34,319 nucleotides of DNA, from the NCBI GenBank assembly GCA_040880405.1, contig JBBDIM010000077.1:1-34319 (forward strand), in the 5' to 3' direction. The notes under the pieces were generated by a model. The model saw nothing but the letters and a program-made list of their open reading frames with translations, was not told the origin of the DNA and searched no databases. This stretch comes from JBBDIM01 sp040880405 (GTDB taxonomy: Bacteria; Planctomycetota; Planctomycetia; Pirellulales; Pirellulaceae). The position numbers were made by a program, and so were the translations under genes. The stretch's first letter is position 1. Each line of letters opens with the position of its first letter. Positions 1 through 7,633 of the stretch are shown in pieces.

Positions 1-40
1 TCTTTTGACTCTCTTAGACTCTGTATTACCAACTGGGCTA

Positions 41-60
41 TCGTGAGACGCCCCTTTGGG
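41..60. repeat. Short dispersed repeat, copy related to 27675-27694
   Basis: This 20-base unit differs at one position from 27675-27694, where it forms the outer arm of a nested inverted-repeat cluster. Here it stands alone in the gene-free first 285 bases. A further short repeat of the TTCGTGTCTTTCGTGGTT type lies at about 219-236. I see no gene in 1-285. Confidence 0.6.
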
Positions 61-131
61 GCTAAGGGCGAGAAGACCACGACTTTTCACGGTTCGTCAG
101 CCCTCTCGGGATCATCGGTGCGGCATTATCG

Positions 132-185
132 GAGGATCGATCATCCTCACGCCGAACCGATGCCTACTCGATCGCGTAGGCATCG
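132..185. other. Two adjacent small hairpins downstream of the UPF0173 gene
   Basis: The first hairpin pairs 132-137 with 143-148 (6 bp, 5-base loop). The second pairs 158-167 with 176-185 (10 bp, 8-base loop). They lie about 100-150 bases past the stop of the minus-strand gene that ends at 286. There is no T run after the stem on either strand, so an intrinsic terminator is only a possibility. They may simply be repeat debris. Confidence 0.35.
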
Positions 186-285
186 AACCCTAGCTCTCAA
201 AGCTTCCAACCTCCGGCTTTTCGTGTCTTTCGTGGTTGGAATTTTAACCAAGACTACTCTTCATGTCGCCGCTGCCGAAGCGAGT

Positions 286-993
286 CTAACTCAACGAAAT
301 CGACCCGCCCGGTTGGAGCACATGAGGGGTGGCACCAGTGGAGTTGCGGACTTTGGCGGCCCAGCCCTGGGCGTCTTGTTCGATCGGTGGCCAGGTGCCG
401 TAGTGGGCCGGGGCGACTTGACTGGGGTTGATTAGTTTGATTGCGGCGATGGAATCTTCGATCCCCATCGTGAACAGGTCGCCGATCGGGATCACCGCCA
501 AGTCGATGCCCAGCTCGCCAATCAGACGCATGTCGCTGAATAGGGCCGTATCGCAGGCGAAGTAGATTTTGCGACCCGCGAGTGTCAGGACGAAACCGGC
601 CGGGTTGCCGGCGTAGCTCCCGTCGGGCAGGCTGCTGCTGTGGTGGGCGACCACCATTTTCGCCGCCCCGAAATCGCCGCGATAGGTCCCCCCCAGGTTC
701 ATCCCGACGACGTTCTCGACCCCCTGCCCTTGCAGCCAGTTGGCCAGCTCAAAGTTCGTTAACACCTGGGCCCCGGTTCGCTTGGCGATCTCGACCACAT
801 CAAAGGTCCCGTCCCCTCGATCACCGACATGGTCCATGTGGCCATGCGAGAGAAGAATCACATCCGCCTCCACCTCCTCCGCGGTGCAGTCGGCCGAGGG
901 GTTATTAGTAAAGAACGGATCGAGCAGCAACTTGTGCTGTTCGGTGTGGATCGACCAGGTGCCGTGTCCGTGCCAGATGAGCTTGATTGCCAT
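286..993 (-). CDS. UPF0173-family metal-dependent hydrolase (metallo-beta-lactamase fold)
   Basis: The 235-residue product matches the length and motif pattern of the UPF0173 metallo-beta-lactamase-fold family. The HxHxDH metal motif is HGHMDH at residues 50-55. Further likely ligands are the His pair at 117-118, Asp148 in FACDTALF and His197 in APAHYGTW, so the dinuclear metal site looks complete. There is no signal peptide, which suggests a cytoplasmic enzyme. The ATG at 993 is preceded by AGGAG at good spacing, which supports this start. It lies downstream of glucose-6-phosphate isomerase on the same strand but is separated from it by 458 bases of repeats, so co-transcription is uncertain. 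The family has no firmly assigned substrate and none can be read from the sequence. Confidence 0.93.
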   Translation of the reverse strand: MAIKLIWHGHGTWSIHTEQHKLLLDPFFTNNPSADCTAEEVEADVILLSHGHMDHVGDRGDGTFDVVEIAKRTGAQVLTNFELANWLQGQGVENVVGMNLGGTYRGDFGAAKMVVAHHSSSLPDGSYAGNPAGFVLTLAGRKIYFACDTALFSDMRLIGELGIDLAVIPIGDLFTMGIEDSIAAIKLINPSQVAPAHYGTWPPIEQDAQGWAAKVRNSTGATPHVLQPGGSISLS

Positions 994-1451
994 GGTTTGC
1001 TTCTCCTATCGGGCGGGACGTGCTGGTTTTCATGAACCCCTGCGTTAAGAAATTTTTGCCACAGAGGGCACAGAGGTCACAGAGAGGTTTTCTTGAGGGT
1101 TTTGATTTGTTACGGCTTCGCGGAAGGTTTGACGTTTAACTGGTCGCAAGGAATTTTTGACCACGAAATACACGAATAGCAACCGGCGAAAACGCTGCTG
1201 TTGAGACTTCAAACCTTGACGGTTGTTTTAACGATTCATTAAGAAGTTCGATAAATCACCGCCTTCGTGAGTTACTTCTTCTATTCGTGTTATTCGTGGT
1301 TACTTCTTTGAACTTCAAGGCAGTGACAACGGGTACGGGGATAAGTTCAATTGCGGGGACCGCGGCTGGAAGTTCCATACCGCCGACTCTTTGTAATTGA
1401 ACTCATCCCCTCCCCTCTCTGTGACCTCTGTGCCCTCTGTGGCTAAACCTC
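994..1451. repeat. Intergenic cluster of three inverted-repeat pairs
   Basis: This 458-base gap holds no credible gene. It contains three inverted pairs: 1059-1086 with 1415-1442 (28 bp, perfect, CACAGAGG-type words), 1160-1178 with 1282-1300 (19 bp, near perfect, CACGAA-type words) and 1337-1352 with 1395-1410 (16 bp, one mismatch). The second and third pairs lie inside the first. On the minus strand the cluster separates the stop of pgi from the start of the UPF0173 gene. The CACAGAGG and CACGAA words recur elsewhere in the window (5783-5928, 17146-17624, 22301-22691). Confidence 0.85.
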
Positions 1452-2861
1452 TTACCCTTGCAAAATGGCGGTCATGTTTTTCTTGTATGCCTCGACGCCT
1501 GGTTGGCCGAAGGGGTTGATTCCCATCACGCGGCCTTCGATGGTGGTGGCGAGCATCATCATTTGCAGGAACTGACCGAGCGAGGCCTCGTCGGCACCGG
1601 GCAGGGTGATGTCGGCGGTGGGACGGCCCGCTTCGTTGTAGGCTTGGTTGGTCCCGGCGATCGCCGCTTCCATGATCTGCGGCAAGGTCTTTTCGCTCAG
1701 TTGATTGAGCTGATCCTGATCCAGTTCGCTGCTACCCAGGGCAATCGGATCTCGTTTGAGACTTTTGAGGATGACGTTGGTCATCAGCTTGTCCCGGGTC
1801 CCTTCCTGGTGTTGTTGGGCCCGGCTGTGCAGGTCTCGGGTATTTACGCAGGTCAGCGGCGTCGCCCCGATAAAATCCTTGCCGATGCTTTCGGCCAGCA
1901 GTTGGTCGTACCACAGGCCGAGTGATTCCAAGGCCTTCGACCAGACGGAGAGCACCCGGATATTGATTCCTCGTCGGCGCTCCAACCCCTGGCAAACCGC
2001 CACGTATTGCAGGACCGGGTTTTCCGCGAACGGGGCCTCGCGGAATCGCCGGTTCATGTCGGCCGCCCCTTCGAGCAGTTTGACGATATCGATTCCCACC
2101 ACCGCCGCCGGCAGCAGGCCGACTGCCGAGAGGATCGAGAACCGGCCACCGACGCCATCGGGCACTTCGTACGACTCGGGGCAGCCGAGCGCCTGTTGCA
2201 ACTCATCGAGCTTGCCCCCTTTGCCGCAGACGGCGACGATCCGCTCCGCCATCTTTTTGGGGTCGTCACCCACCGAGGCCCGGAGTGCAGTCAGAAAAAT
2301 CCGGAACCCGGACGCTGTTTCCAGGGTGCCGCCACTCTTGCTGATGACGATGATGCCCCAGCGTCCTTCCGGCTTGGAGGCGGGCCCTACGTCCAAAATA
2401 TCGAGCAGCCCGGCGACGGCGTCGTTGTCGACGTTGTTCCCCTCGAACGAAAGCCGCGGCAGGCCATTTCGTTTGGTGCGGGAAAGCTCGTTGTGGTAAG
2501 GATGACAGCAGGCGTCGAACAGGGCCTTGGCCCCCATATACGACCCGCCGATCCCGAGCAAAACGATCCGGTCGACCGACTTTTGCAGCCGCTTGGCGGT
2601 CGCCAAAATCCGGCCCAGTTCGCTCTTGTCTCCCTTTTCCTTGTGCTCGGCGAGGAGGCGTTCCGGGAGCTCAAAGAAACCGGCGTCGAGCGGTTGTTTT
2701 TCCGCGGGAACCTTTCCCCCTTTGTTGTAGAGGGGGAGATCCTGCTCCAGGAACTCGGTCCGGGCCCGGTCCAGGCTCGGAGCCAAACGCTCCAGATCGT
2801 GGGGCGAGAGGCCCGTTTCGTGAATCATCACGCCACGCGGGTCGTAAGAGATCCTATCCAT
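1452..2861 (-). CDS. pgi: Glucose-6-phosphate isomerase
   Basis: The enzyme interconverts glucose 6-phosphate and fructose 6-phosphate in glycolysis and gluconeogenesis in the cytoplasm. The 469-residue length fits the short bacterial form. The SIS-fold sugar-phosphate sites are visible: LLGIGGSYMGA near residue 101 and SKSGGTLET near 174. The first family signature is GVGGRFS at 236-242. The second is GQPGVEAYKK at 452-461, with the expected catalytic Lys at 460; a Gly replaces the usual Asp/Asn before the Gln. A catalytic-type His lies in DLHSRAQQHQEG. The ATG at 2861 has a GGAG about 10 bases upstream. It is divergent from the phosphoglycerate mutase at 3098, so two glycolytic genes share one upstream region. 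Confidence 0.95.
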   Translation of the reverse strand: MDRISYDPRGVMIHETGLSPHDLERLAPSLDRARTEFLEQDLPLYNKGGKVPAEKQPLDAGFFELPERLLAEHKEKGDKSELGRILATAKRLQKSVDRIVLLGIGGSYMGAKALFDACCHPYHNELSRTKRNGLPRLSFEGNNVDNDAVAGLLDILDVGPASKPEGRWGIIVISKSGGTLETASGFRIFLTALRASVGDDPKKMAERIVAVCGKGGKLDELQQALGCPESYEVPDGVGGRFSILSAVGLLPAAVVGIDIVKLLEGAADMNRRFREAPFAENPVLQYVAVCQGLERRRGINIRVLSVWSKALESLGLWYDQLLAESIGKDFIGATPLTCVNTRDLHSRAQQHQEGTRDKLMTNVILKSLKRDPIALGSSELDQDQLNQLSEKTLPQIMEAAIAGTNQAYNEAGRPTADITLPGADEASLGQFLQMMMLATTIEGRVMGINPFGQPGVEAYKKNMTAILQG

Positions 2862-2978
2862 CGATCGAAGACTCCAAGCAGACGGTTTTTAACCCAAGCA
2901 AACACAAACCGAGGCGATGCTTTTCAGACGATCTACCATACCGGACTGAAACCCCGCTTGCCAAGACCTCGTGTGTGG

Positions 2979-3006
2979 TTGTGACCCGGGGGCAAAAGAG
3001 GATAAT
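2979..3006 (+). promoter_or_regulatory. Candidate sigma70-type promoter for phosphoglycerate mutase
   Basis: TTGTGA at 2979-2984 and GATAAT at 3001-3006 are separated by 16 bases. They lie in the 236-base divergent region between pgi and the phosphoglycerate mutase gene, about 90 bases upstream of its ATG. The match is to the general bacterial consensus. Planctomycete promoters are poorly characterised, so this is a candidate only. Confidence 0.35.
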
Positions 3007-3097
3007 TGTGGGGGACTATGTTGCGTGGTCGGCAGGTGAAAGCGTGTCGATCACATCCTTCGCCAACGGAACTTCCAGCTAACGGGAACTCGCCTCT

Positions 3098-4306
3098 ATG
3101 GACCAAATCGAACTGGTTCGTTCGCTCCAAGCCAAAAATGACACCAAGATCGTGATGCTGGTCGCCGACGGCCTCGGGGGACTCCCCCTAACACCGGGCG
3201 GAAAAACCGAGCTGGAGGCGGCCAATACCCCAAATCTCGACGCATTGGCCCAGCGGAGCGTCCAAGGGGCCAGCATTCCGGTCAAGCCAGGCATCAGCCC
3301 CGGCAGCGGACCTGGGCACCTGGGACTGTTTGGGTTCGATCCGCTGACCTACCTGATCGGCCGGGGGGCCCTGGAAGCGACCGGGATTGGCATCCAACTG
3401 CAAGAAGGGGATGTCGCCGTGCGGTGCAACTTCTGCACGATCGACGCCGATGGGAACATCTCCGATCGCCGGGCGGGACGCATCCCAACCGAAGAGAGCG
3501 TGCCGGTGGTCAAAAAGCTGAGCGCGATCAAAATCCCCGGCGTCGAGGTGATCGTCGAGCCGGTCAAGGAACACCGCTTTGTGGTGGTCTTCCGCGGCAT
3601 GGCCGGGTTGGGTGGCAACGTGCATGACACCGACCCCCAAGCGACCGGCGTGCCGCCGCTCGCGCCAGTCGCCAAGGATGAGGCGAGCAAAAAGACGGCC
3701 CAGCTCGCGGCCGAGTTTTATAGCCAAGCGGTGAAGCTGTTGGCCGATCAGCCGAAAGCGAATTGCCTGACGATGCGAGGCTTTTCCGCCAAGCCGAGTA
3801 TCCCCAGCTACGAAGAGGTGTACGGGCTGAAGGCGGCTGCGATCGCCGTCTACCCAATGTACAAGGGACTCGCGAGTCTCGTGGGGATGGACGTGATCGG
3901 CGAGGCCCAAAGCCTGGACGAAGAGATCGACGTCCTGGAACAGGCCTGGAACGATTACGATTTCTTCTTCATCCACTTCAAGTACACCGACTCCAGCGGC
4001 GAGGATGGCAACTACGAACTGAAGGTCCAGCGGACCGAGGAATTCGACGCGATCATCCCCCGGGTCACGGCCCTGAACCCGGACGTGCTGATCGTGACGG
4101 GTGACCACAGCACCCCCTCGTTTTTGGCAAGCCACAGTTGGCACGCGGTGCCAACGATGCTGACCTCTGCCTGCTGCCGCACCGATGGGCATCAAACCTT
4201 CGGCGAAAATACCGCGATTCATGGCGGCTTGGGTCAGTTTGAGGCCCAATACCTAATGACCCTAGCGATGGCCAACGCTGGTCGGTTGCAAAAATATGGG
4301 GCGTGA
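3098..4306 (+). CDS. apgM: 2,3-bisphosphoglycerate-independent phosphoglycerate mutase, archaeal type
   Basis: The enzyme interconverts 3- and 2-phosphoglycerate without the bisphosphoglycerate cofactor. The 402-residue length and layout fit the archaeal-type (ApgM) branch of the alkaline phosphatase superfamily, not the roughly 510-residue GpmI type. Metal-site motifs are VADGLGG with Asp24 and TGDHSTPS with Asp336-His337, followed by a His-rich SHSWHAVP. The likely nucleophile is Ser70 in SPGSGPGHLG. The ATG at 3098 has only a weak upstream purine run. The stop codon abuts the stop of the convergent NPCBM gene at 4307 with no spacer. With pgi divergent upstream, this is a small glycolytic locus. 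Confidence 0.94.
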   Translation: MDQIELVRSLQAKNDTKIVMLVADGLGGLPLTPGGKTELEAANTPNLDALAQRSVQGASIPVKPGISPGSGPGHLGLFGFDPLTYLIGRGALEATGIGIQLQEGDVAVRCNFCTIDADGNISDRRAGRIPTEESVPVVKKLSAIKIPGVEVIVEPVKEHRFVVVFRGMAGLGGNVHDTDPQATGVPPLAPVAKDEASKKTAQLAAEFYSQAVKLLADQPKANCLTMRGFSAKPSIPSYEEVYGLKAAAIAVYPMYKGLASLVGMDVIGEAQSLDEEIDVLEQAWNDYDFFFIHFKYTDSSGEDGNYELKVQRTEEFDAIIPRVTALNPDVLIVTGDHSTPSFLASHSWHAVPTMLTSACCRTDGHQTFGENTAIHGGLGQFEAQYLMTLAMANAGRLQKYGA

Positions 4307-5620
4307 TCAGTTTTCGAACCGCGCCTCAAGCCAATTGGCGTGGTCCAGCACGTCCGCCTGGTCGGCGAATTCCACTACGAGGGCCAAGCCTCTCGCGGAG
4401 GTTTCTTGCAGGTCGACTTCGACCGGCAGGGGGTCGTCTCCGCCCCGGATTACCGGGCTTTCGAAGACTGCGTTCCATTGGCCTGAGCTATCCGCCAGAA
4501 AGACGCGAAAGATGACGCTGCCGCGGCGCTGGGTTGAGTCGTCGATGGCGACCTCGGCCTTAAACCGCTGGGCATCGGGTGGCACACGATACGCCAGCCG
4601 AGCCGTCGAGTGCATCCCGATCCCCTTATGCCGCGTGCGACCGCCTGACCTGAGCGGGCCGCCGGTCACGTTGCGGTCCGCGCGGAAATCCCAGGAGACG
4701 TCCAAAAATCCGAGGTGTTTGTAGCTGATCGGCTCCAGGTCGGACAGGAAGCGGACCTGGTCGTGCTGGGGTTGAACGTAAACAAGTTCCGCCGCGAGAT
4801 TGATTGGGGCGAAGGAAGTTAACTCGACGCCGTCGGTGGTCGTGACGTGGTGTCGACCTTCACTTGAGGTGAACCGGCTGGCGTGGATGAGGCTCCCATC
4901 CCGAAACCCAACCCAGCCTCGGCCATCACTTGCTCCGCCGGAGGCGACCGTTTGGGCGAACCGGATTTCCGCCACTTTATTCCGCTCGACCTGGCGGACC
5001 TCCTTCCCCACCTGAATCTCGACCGACTGCCGCGTCAACCGCCGAAAGGTGCCGCGGATGCGGTCGTGATTGTTGAAGACGAGCATGTCTTGCTGGCCAT
5101 CGTAAGCGGCGATGTCATCAAGGGCCGCGCGGACATCTTCATTTTGAAACGGGATGCTGAGCAGGACCCCGCGGAGGCGGCGGATCGGGAGGCTGAACGT
5201 ATCCCAGACACTCGAAACACCGCTCAGGCTGCGTCCCACGGCGGTGAACTCATTCCCCACGATCTCCGAACCGCCGGAGAGGACCGCGACGCTCCCCTTG
5301 TCTATCGGAGCCAGGTCGCCAAACCGCACAACTTGCTCGGCCGAGATTTCGGACCGCCCCTCAAGTTGCCACGGGCCGGAGAGATCGATGGAGGTGAGCT
5401 CCACCTCGACGGGCGATTTTCCGACCAGCGATAGCCAGCCACTCACTTCCTGGGCACTCGCCGACCCGCCGAAAAGCCAAGCCATCCCGCAGAGGATCAA
5501 GGGCATGAGGATTAATGAGTGTGGCCCGGCGAGTGCGTGGGCTGATATTGAAGTCACCGCGGCTTTCACTTGTCGAAACTTGAAGGGGTGCCTAATCGGC
5601 GAGTGGAAAAACTTCTGCAT
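4307..5620 (-). CDS. Exported protein with C-terminal NPCBM carbohydrate-binding-like domain
   Basis: The product has 437 residues from the ATG at 5620, chosen because AGGAG precedes it and because the longer open frame to 5866 is translated repeat sequence. A long basic N-terminus and hydrophobic stretch end at SASAQE near residues 52-57, giving a probable signal peptide. The C-terminal ~145 residues match the NPCBM/NEW2 pattern: SYKHLGFLDVSWDF, then HKGIGMHSTARLAYRV, an AIDD strand, and a final WLEARFEN. That domain binds glycans in some glycosidases, but no catalytic domain is present. The middle region holds a beta-rich module with HDRIRGTF. It probably sits outside the inner membrane; partner and ligand are unknown. 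Confidence 0.85.
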   Translation of the reverse strand: MQKFFHSPIRHPFKFRQVKAAVTSISAHALAGPHSLILMPLILCGMAWLFGGSASAQEVSGWLSLVGKSPVEVELTSIDLSGPWQLEGRSEISAEQVVRFGDLAPIDKGSVAVLSGGSEIVGNEFTAVGRSLSGVSSVWDTFSLPIRRLRGVLLSIPFQNEDVRAALDDIAAYDGQQDMLVFNNHDRIRGTFRRLTRQSVEIQVGKEVRQVERNKVAEIRFAQTVASGGASDGRGWVGFRDGSLIHASRFTSSEGRHHVTTTDGVELTSFAPINLAAELVYVQPQHDQVRFLSDLEPISYKHLGFLDVSWDFRADRNVTGGPLRSGGRTRHKGIGMHSTARLAYRVPPDAQRFKAEVAIDDSTQRRGSVIFRVFLADSSGQWNAVFESPVIRGGDDPLPVEVDLQETSARGLALVVEFADQADVLDHANWLEARFEN

Positions 5621-5630
5621 CTCAGCTCCT

Positions 5631-5675
5631 AGCCCCGGTAGGGGCGGAATGTAATAGCCAGGGGCGTGAGCCCCT
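5631..5675. repeat. GC-rich dispersed repeat, partner of 7581-7622
   Basis: Read on the minus strand this unit reproduces, with a few changes, the plus-strand sequence at 7581-7622: words around ACGCCCCTGGCTATT followed by CCGCCCCT and GGGGCT. A partial third unit (AGCCCCGGAGGGGCGGGA) follows at about 5701-5718. The copy lies directly upstream of the NPCBM gene start, so it would be part of that gene's leader or promoter region. Confidence 0.75.
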
Positions 5676-5782
5676 GAAGTCCGTTCTCGCACCGCCGGTG
5701 AGCCCCGGAGGGGCGGGATGGGGATCGTATGTCGAACCAATGTGGCTCGTCCTATTAACTCGGCACGAAAGAGAGTCACTTT

Positions 5783-5928
5783 TGAGCCACAGAGCACACA
5801 GAGGGCACCGAGGCGAATGGAAAATGATTGATGGAAAATGAAAAATGCAAAATAGGGTCGAGTCATTCTTCATTCGTCATTTTGCATTCGTCATTCCCTC
5901 TCTGTGTCCTCGGTGCCCTCTGTGGCTA
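5783..5928. repeat. Inverted repeats with an AT-rich core
   Basis: The CACAGAGG-type arm at 5800-5813 is the inverse of 5908-5921, and the similarity extends outward with less precision. The core at about 5818-5896 is unusually AT-rich for this window and consists of alternating AAAATG/CATTTT and CATTCGTC words. With 5631-5675 it fills the 377-base gap 5621-5997, in which I see no gene. Confidence 0.7.
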
Positions 5929-5997
5929 AATCCGTCTCTGGGGCAATGACGATCTTTCATGCCGGGGTACTATTCCATGAGGATCCCCGAAATTCAG

Positions 5998-7092
5998 CTA
6001 TTTCTGGAAAATCGGAAGGTAGTTGTTCGGCAACTGCAACACGATGCACGCCATCGCGGTCCCATATTCCGGGCAGATGAAATCGCTCCAATAGCCTTGC
6101 GGCGTTTGCCCTTCGATGAGGTAATCGCAGATCATCTGGTAGTATCGTTTCCACGACTGGCCACCGGAGTGCCAAAAGGCCTGGGCGGCGTAGTACTGGC
6201 CATAGAAAAAATGGTTGTTGCCGCGGAACGTACCGGGCTGGTTCAGGTTGTCTTCCAGGTATTCCAACCCGCGTCGGATTTCGTCCCCCTCATAGACACC
6301 CGCGCTATACAAGGCGACAACTCCCGCGGCCGACCGCGGAAAGGCGCTGGGGCCGCCATTGAGCATATAGGTGAAACCACCGTCCGGGTTTTGGCTCCGT
6401 TTGACGTATTCAATACAGCGATCGACCGTCTCATTGGGGACGTAAATCCCCGCGTTTCGGGCCGCCCTGAGGGCCATCATCTGGCAGACCGAGACGGAAA
6501 TATCGGCGTCCTGCCGGACCGGTTGGTATCGCCAGCCCCCCTCGGCGTTTTGGGAGTCGACAATCAACTTGATTGCCGCTTTGAGCTTGTCGCGGACCTC
6601 GGTATCGCCCGTCATGCCGTACACTTCCGCCAGAAACATCGCGGAAAATCCGTGGCCATACATTGGCCCGTGGGTCTGGGCGTTGGAGACCGAGATGAAC
6701 CCGCCGGACTGAGTGTTCGCCAAAACATATTCAATACAGGCCGAAATGTGGTTACCGTAAGGGCCCCGGTTGGGGCTGCTACCGCTGGACATGAAGGCCA
6801 ATCCGGCCAGGCTCACCACGGCGGTGTTGGCCCGATACCCATCGAGCCCAAACGCCCCGCCCGCGTTCCGAGCCGATTCCTGCCGCTGCGAAAGATACAG
6901 AAGCCCCCGTTCGGCGGCTCGTCGGACCGCGGGCGTCATGAGCTGCCGCGACTCACGCCGTGAGGGCGTCGCCCCCTCCTGACCCGCCAAACCGCTGTAA
7001 GTCAGGCAGGTACCCGCAGAGGCCACCGCCGATTTCAGGAAGAGGCGGCGGCCAGGGGCTGTGGTTCGCGTTTGGTTCAGGGAACGGTTCAT
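5998..7092 (-). CDS. Tat-exported squalene-cyclase / prenyltransferase-repeat protein
   Basis: The product has 364 residues from the ATG at 7092. This start gives a twin-arginine signal, GRRLFLKSA at residues 14-22, followed by a hydrophobic stretch, and has GAGGA about 8 bases upstream. The upstream extension to 7551 only reads through repeats. The mature part contains repeated alpha-toroid motifs of the prenyltransferase/squalene oxidase family, such as LLYLSQRQ, DSQNAEGGWRYQP and RSQNPDGGFTYM. The DxDD-type protonation motif of true squalene-hopene cyclases is not apparent, so terpene cyclisation is doubtful. A structural or binding role outside the cytoplasm is an inference. It follows the poly-Gln gene on the same strand after a repeat-filled gap. 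Confidence 0.82.
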   Translation of the reverse strand: MNRSLNQTRTTAPGRRLFLKSAVASAGTCLTYSGLAGQEGATPSRRESRQLMTPAVRRAAERGLLYLSQRQESARNAGGAFGLDGYRANTAVVSLAGLAFMSSGSSPNRGPYGNHISACIEYVLANTQSGGFISVSNAQTHGPMYGHGFSAMFLAEVYGMTGDTEVRDKLKAAIKLIVDSQNAEGGWRYQPVRQDADISVSVCQMMALRAARNAGIYVPNETVDRCIEYVKRSQNPDGGFTYMLNGGPSAFPRSAAGVVALYSAGVYEGDEIRRGLEYLEDNLNQPGTFRGNNHFFYGQYYAAQAFWHSGGQSWKRYYQMICDYLIEGQTPQGYWSDFICPEYGTAMACIVLQLPNNYLPIFQK

Positions 7093-7286
7093 GCATGGTC
7101 CTCGGTGAACGATCCGGCGAGTGGGCGGGATGGCATCGGAATCTCTAGGGAATTCAGGGTTGCGATCCGGCAAATGCGCGGATATGACATCGAAATCGCC
7201 GAGGTTTTCGGAAATGTCCGTTTCCGGTTGTGCCCCTAACTGCGGGATGACCGTGGTTGTTCCATCGGCGGGCGACCGCGGTCCAA

Positions 7287-7469
7287 AGGCCCGAAGGGTC
7301 GGCACAACCCTAGCCGGGGGTGCAAACCCCCGGCTGAATGCTCTCCCAAATCCTGAGGCCTGAAGGGCCGACACAAGGATCTGTGTCGCTTCGGGCCTTT
7401 CGAAAAACCTAGTGTCCCGAATCCGGTGGCTCGCGCCACCGGCAAGGGTTGTGTCGGCCCTGCGGGCCT
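7287..7469. repeat. Cluster of four 17-21 base units plus two GC hairpins
   Basis: Units of the type AGGCCYGAAGGGYCGRCACA occur at 7287-7307 and 7356-7376 on the plus strand and inverted at 7382-7398 and 7449-7469. Two perfect hairpins are interleaved: 7312-7320 with 7327-7335 (9 bp) and 7423-7430 with 7435-7442 (8 bp). No gene is credible in the 541-base gap 7093-7633, which also contains the repeat at 7581-7622. Confidence 0.8.
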
Positions 7470-7580
7470 GGGCAGTTGAGGGTGAGTGCGCATGGGCTAA
7501 TCCGGGCGTATGACGCGGATCGCACCTGTATTGAGTTATCGAAGTTTCCATTAGTGCGCCATCGGCAAAAAAGTACCAGA

Positions 7581-7622
7581 GGCTTACGCCCCTGGCTATT
7601 CTATGCCGCCCCTCCCGGGGCT
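7581..7622. repeat. GC-rich dispersed repeat, inverted partner of 5631-5675
   Basis: This is the plus-oriented copy of the unit found inverted at 5631-5675. It lies 11 bases past the stop of the minus-strand poly-Gln gene. The two copies bracket the toroid protein gene (5998-7092). Confidence 0.75.
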
Positions 7623-7633
7623 AAAACGACCGA

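Noticed and set aside
43..435. 130-residue plus-strand frame at the window start
   Set aside because: It runs through dispersed repeats and then antisense into the 3' end of the UPF0173 gene; the peptide has no domain character.
1458..4249. Long open frames opposite pgi and phosphoglycerate mutase (for example 2007-2984 on plus and 3188-4249 on minus)
   Set aside because: They are Arg/Pro-rich shadows of well-supported genes in a GC-rich sequence, with no recognisable domain or signal.
5621..5866. Upstream extension of the NPCBM gene to 5866
   Set aside because: The added 82 residues are translated CACAGAGG and GC-rich repeats, and the ATG at 5620 has its own AGGAG and begins the export signal.
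7093..7551. Upstream extension of the toroid gene to 7551
   Set aside because: It reads through the repeat cluster; the Tat signal starts properly at the ATG at 7092.
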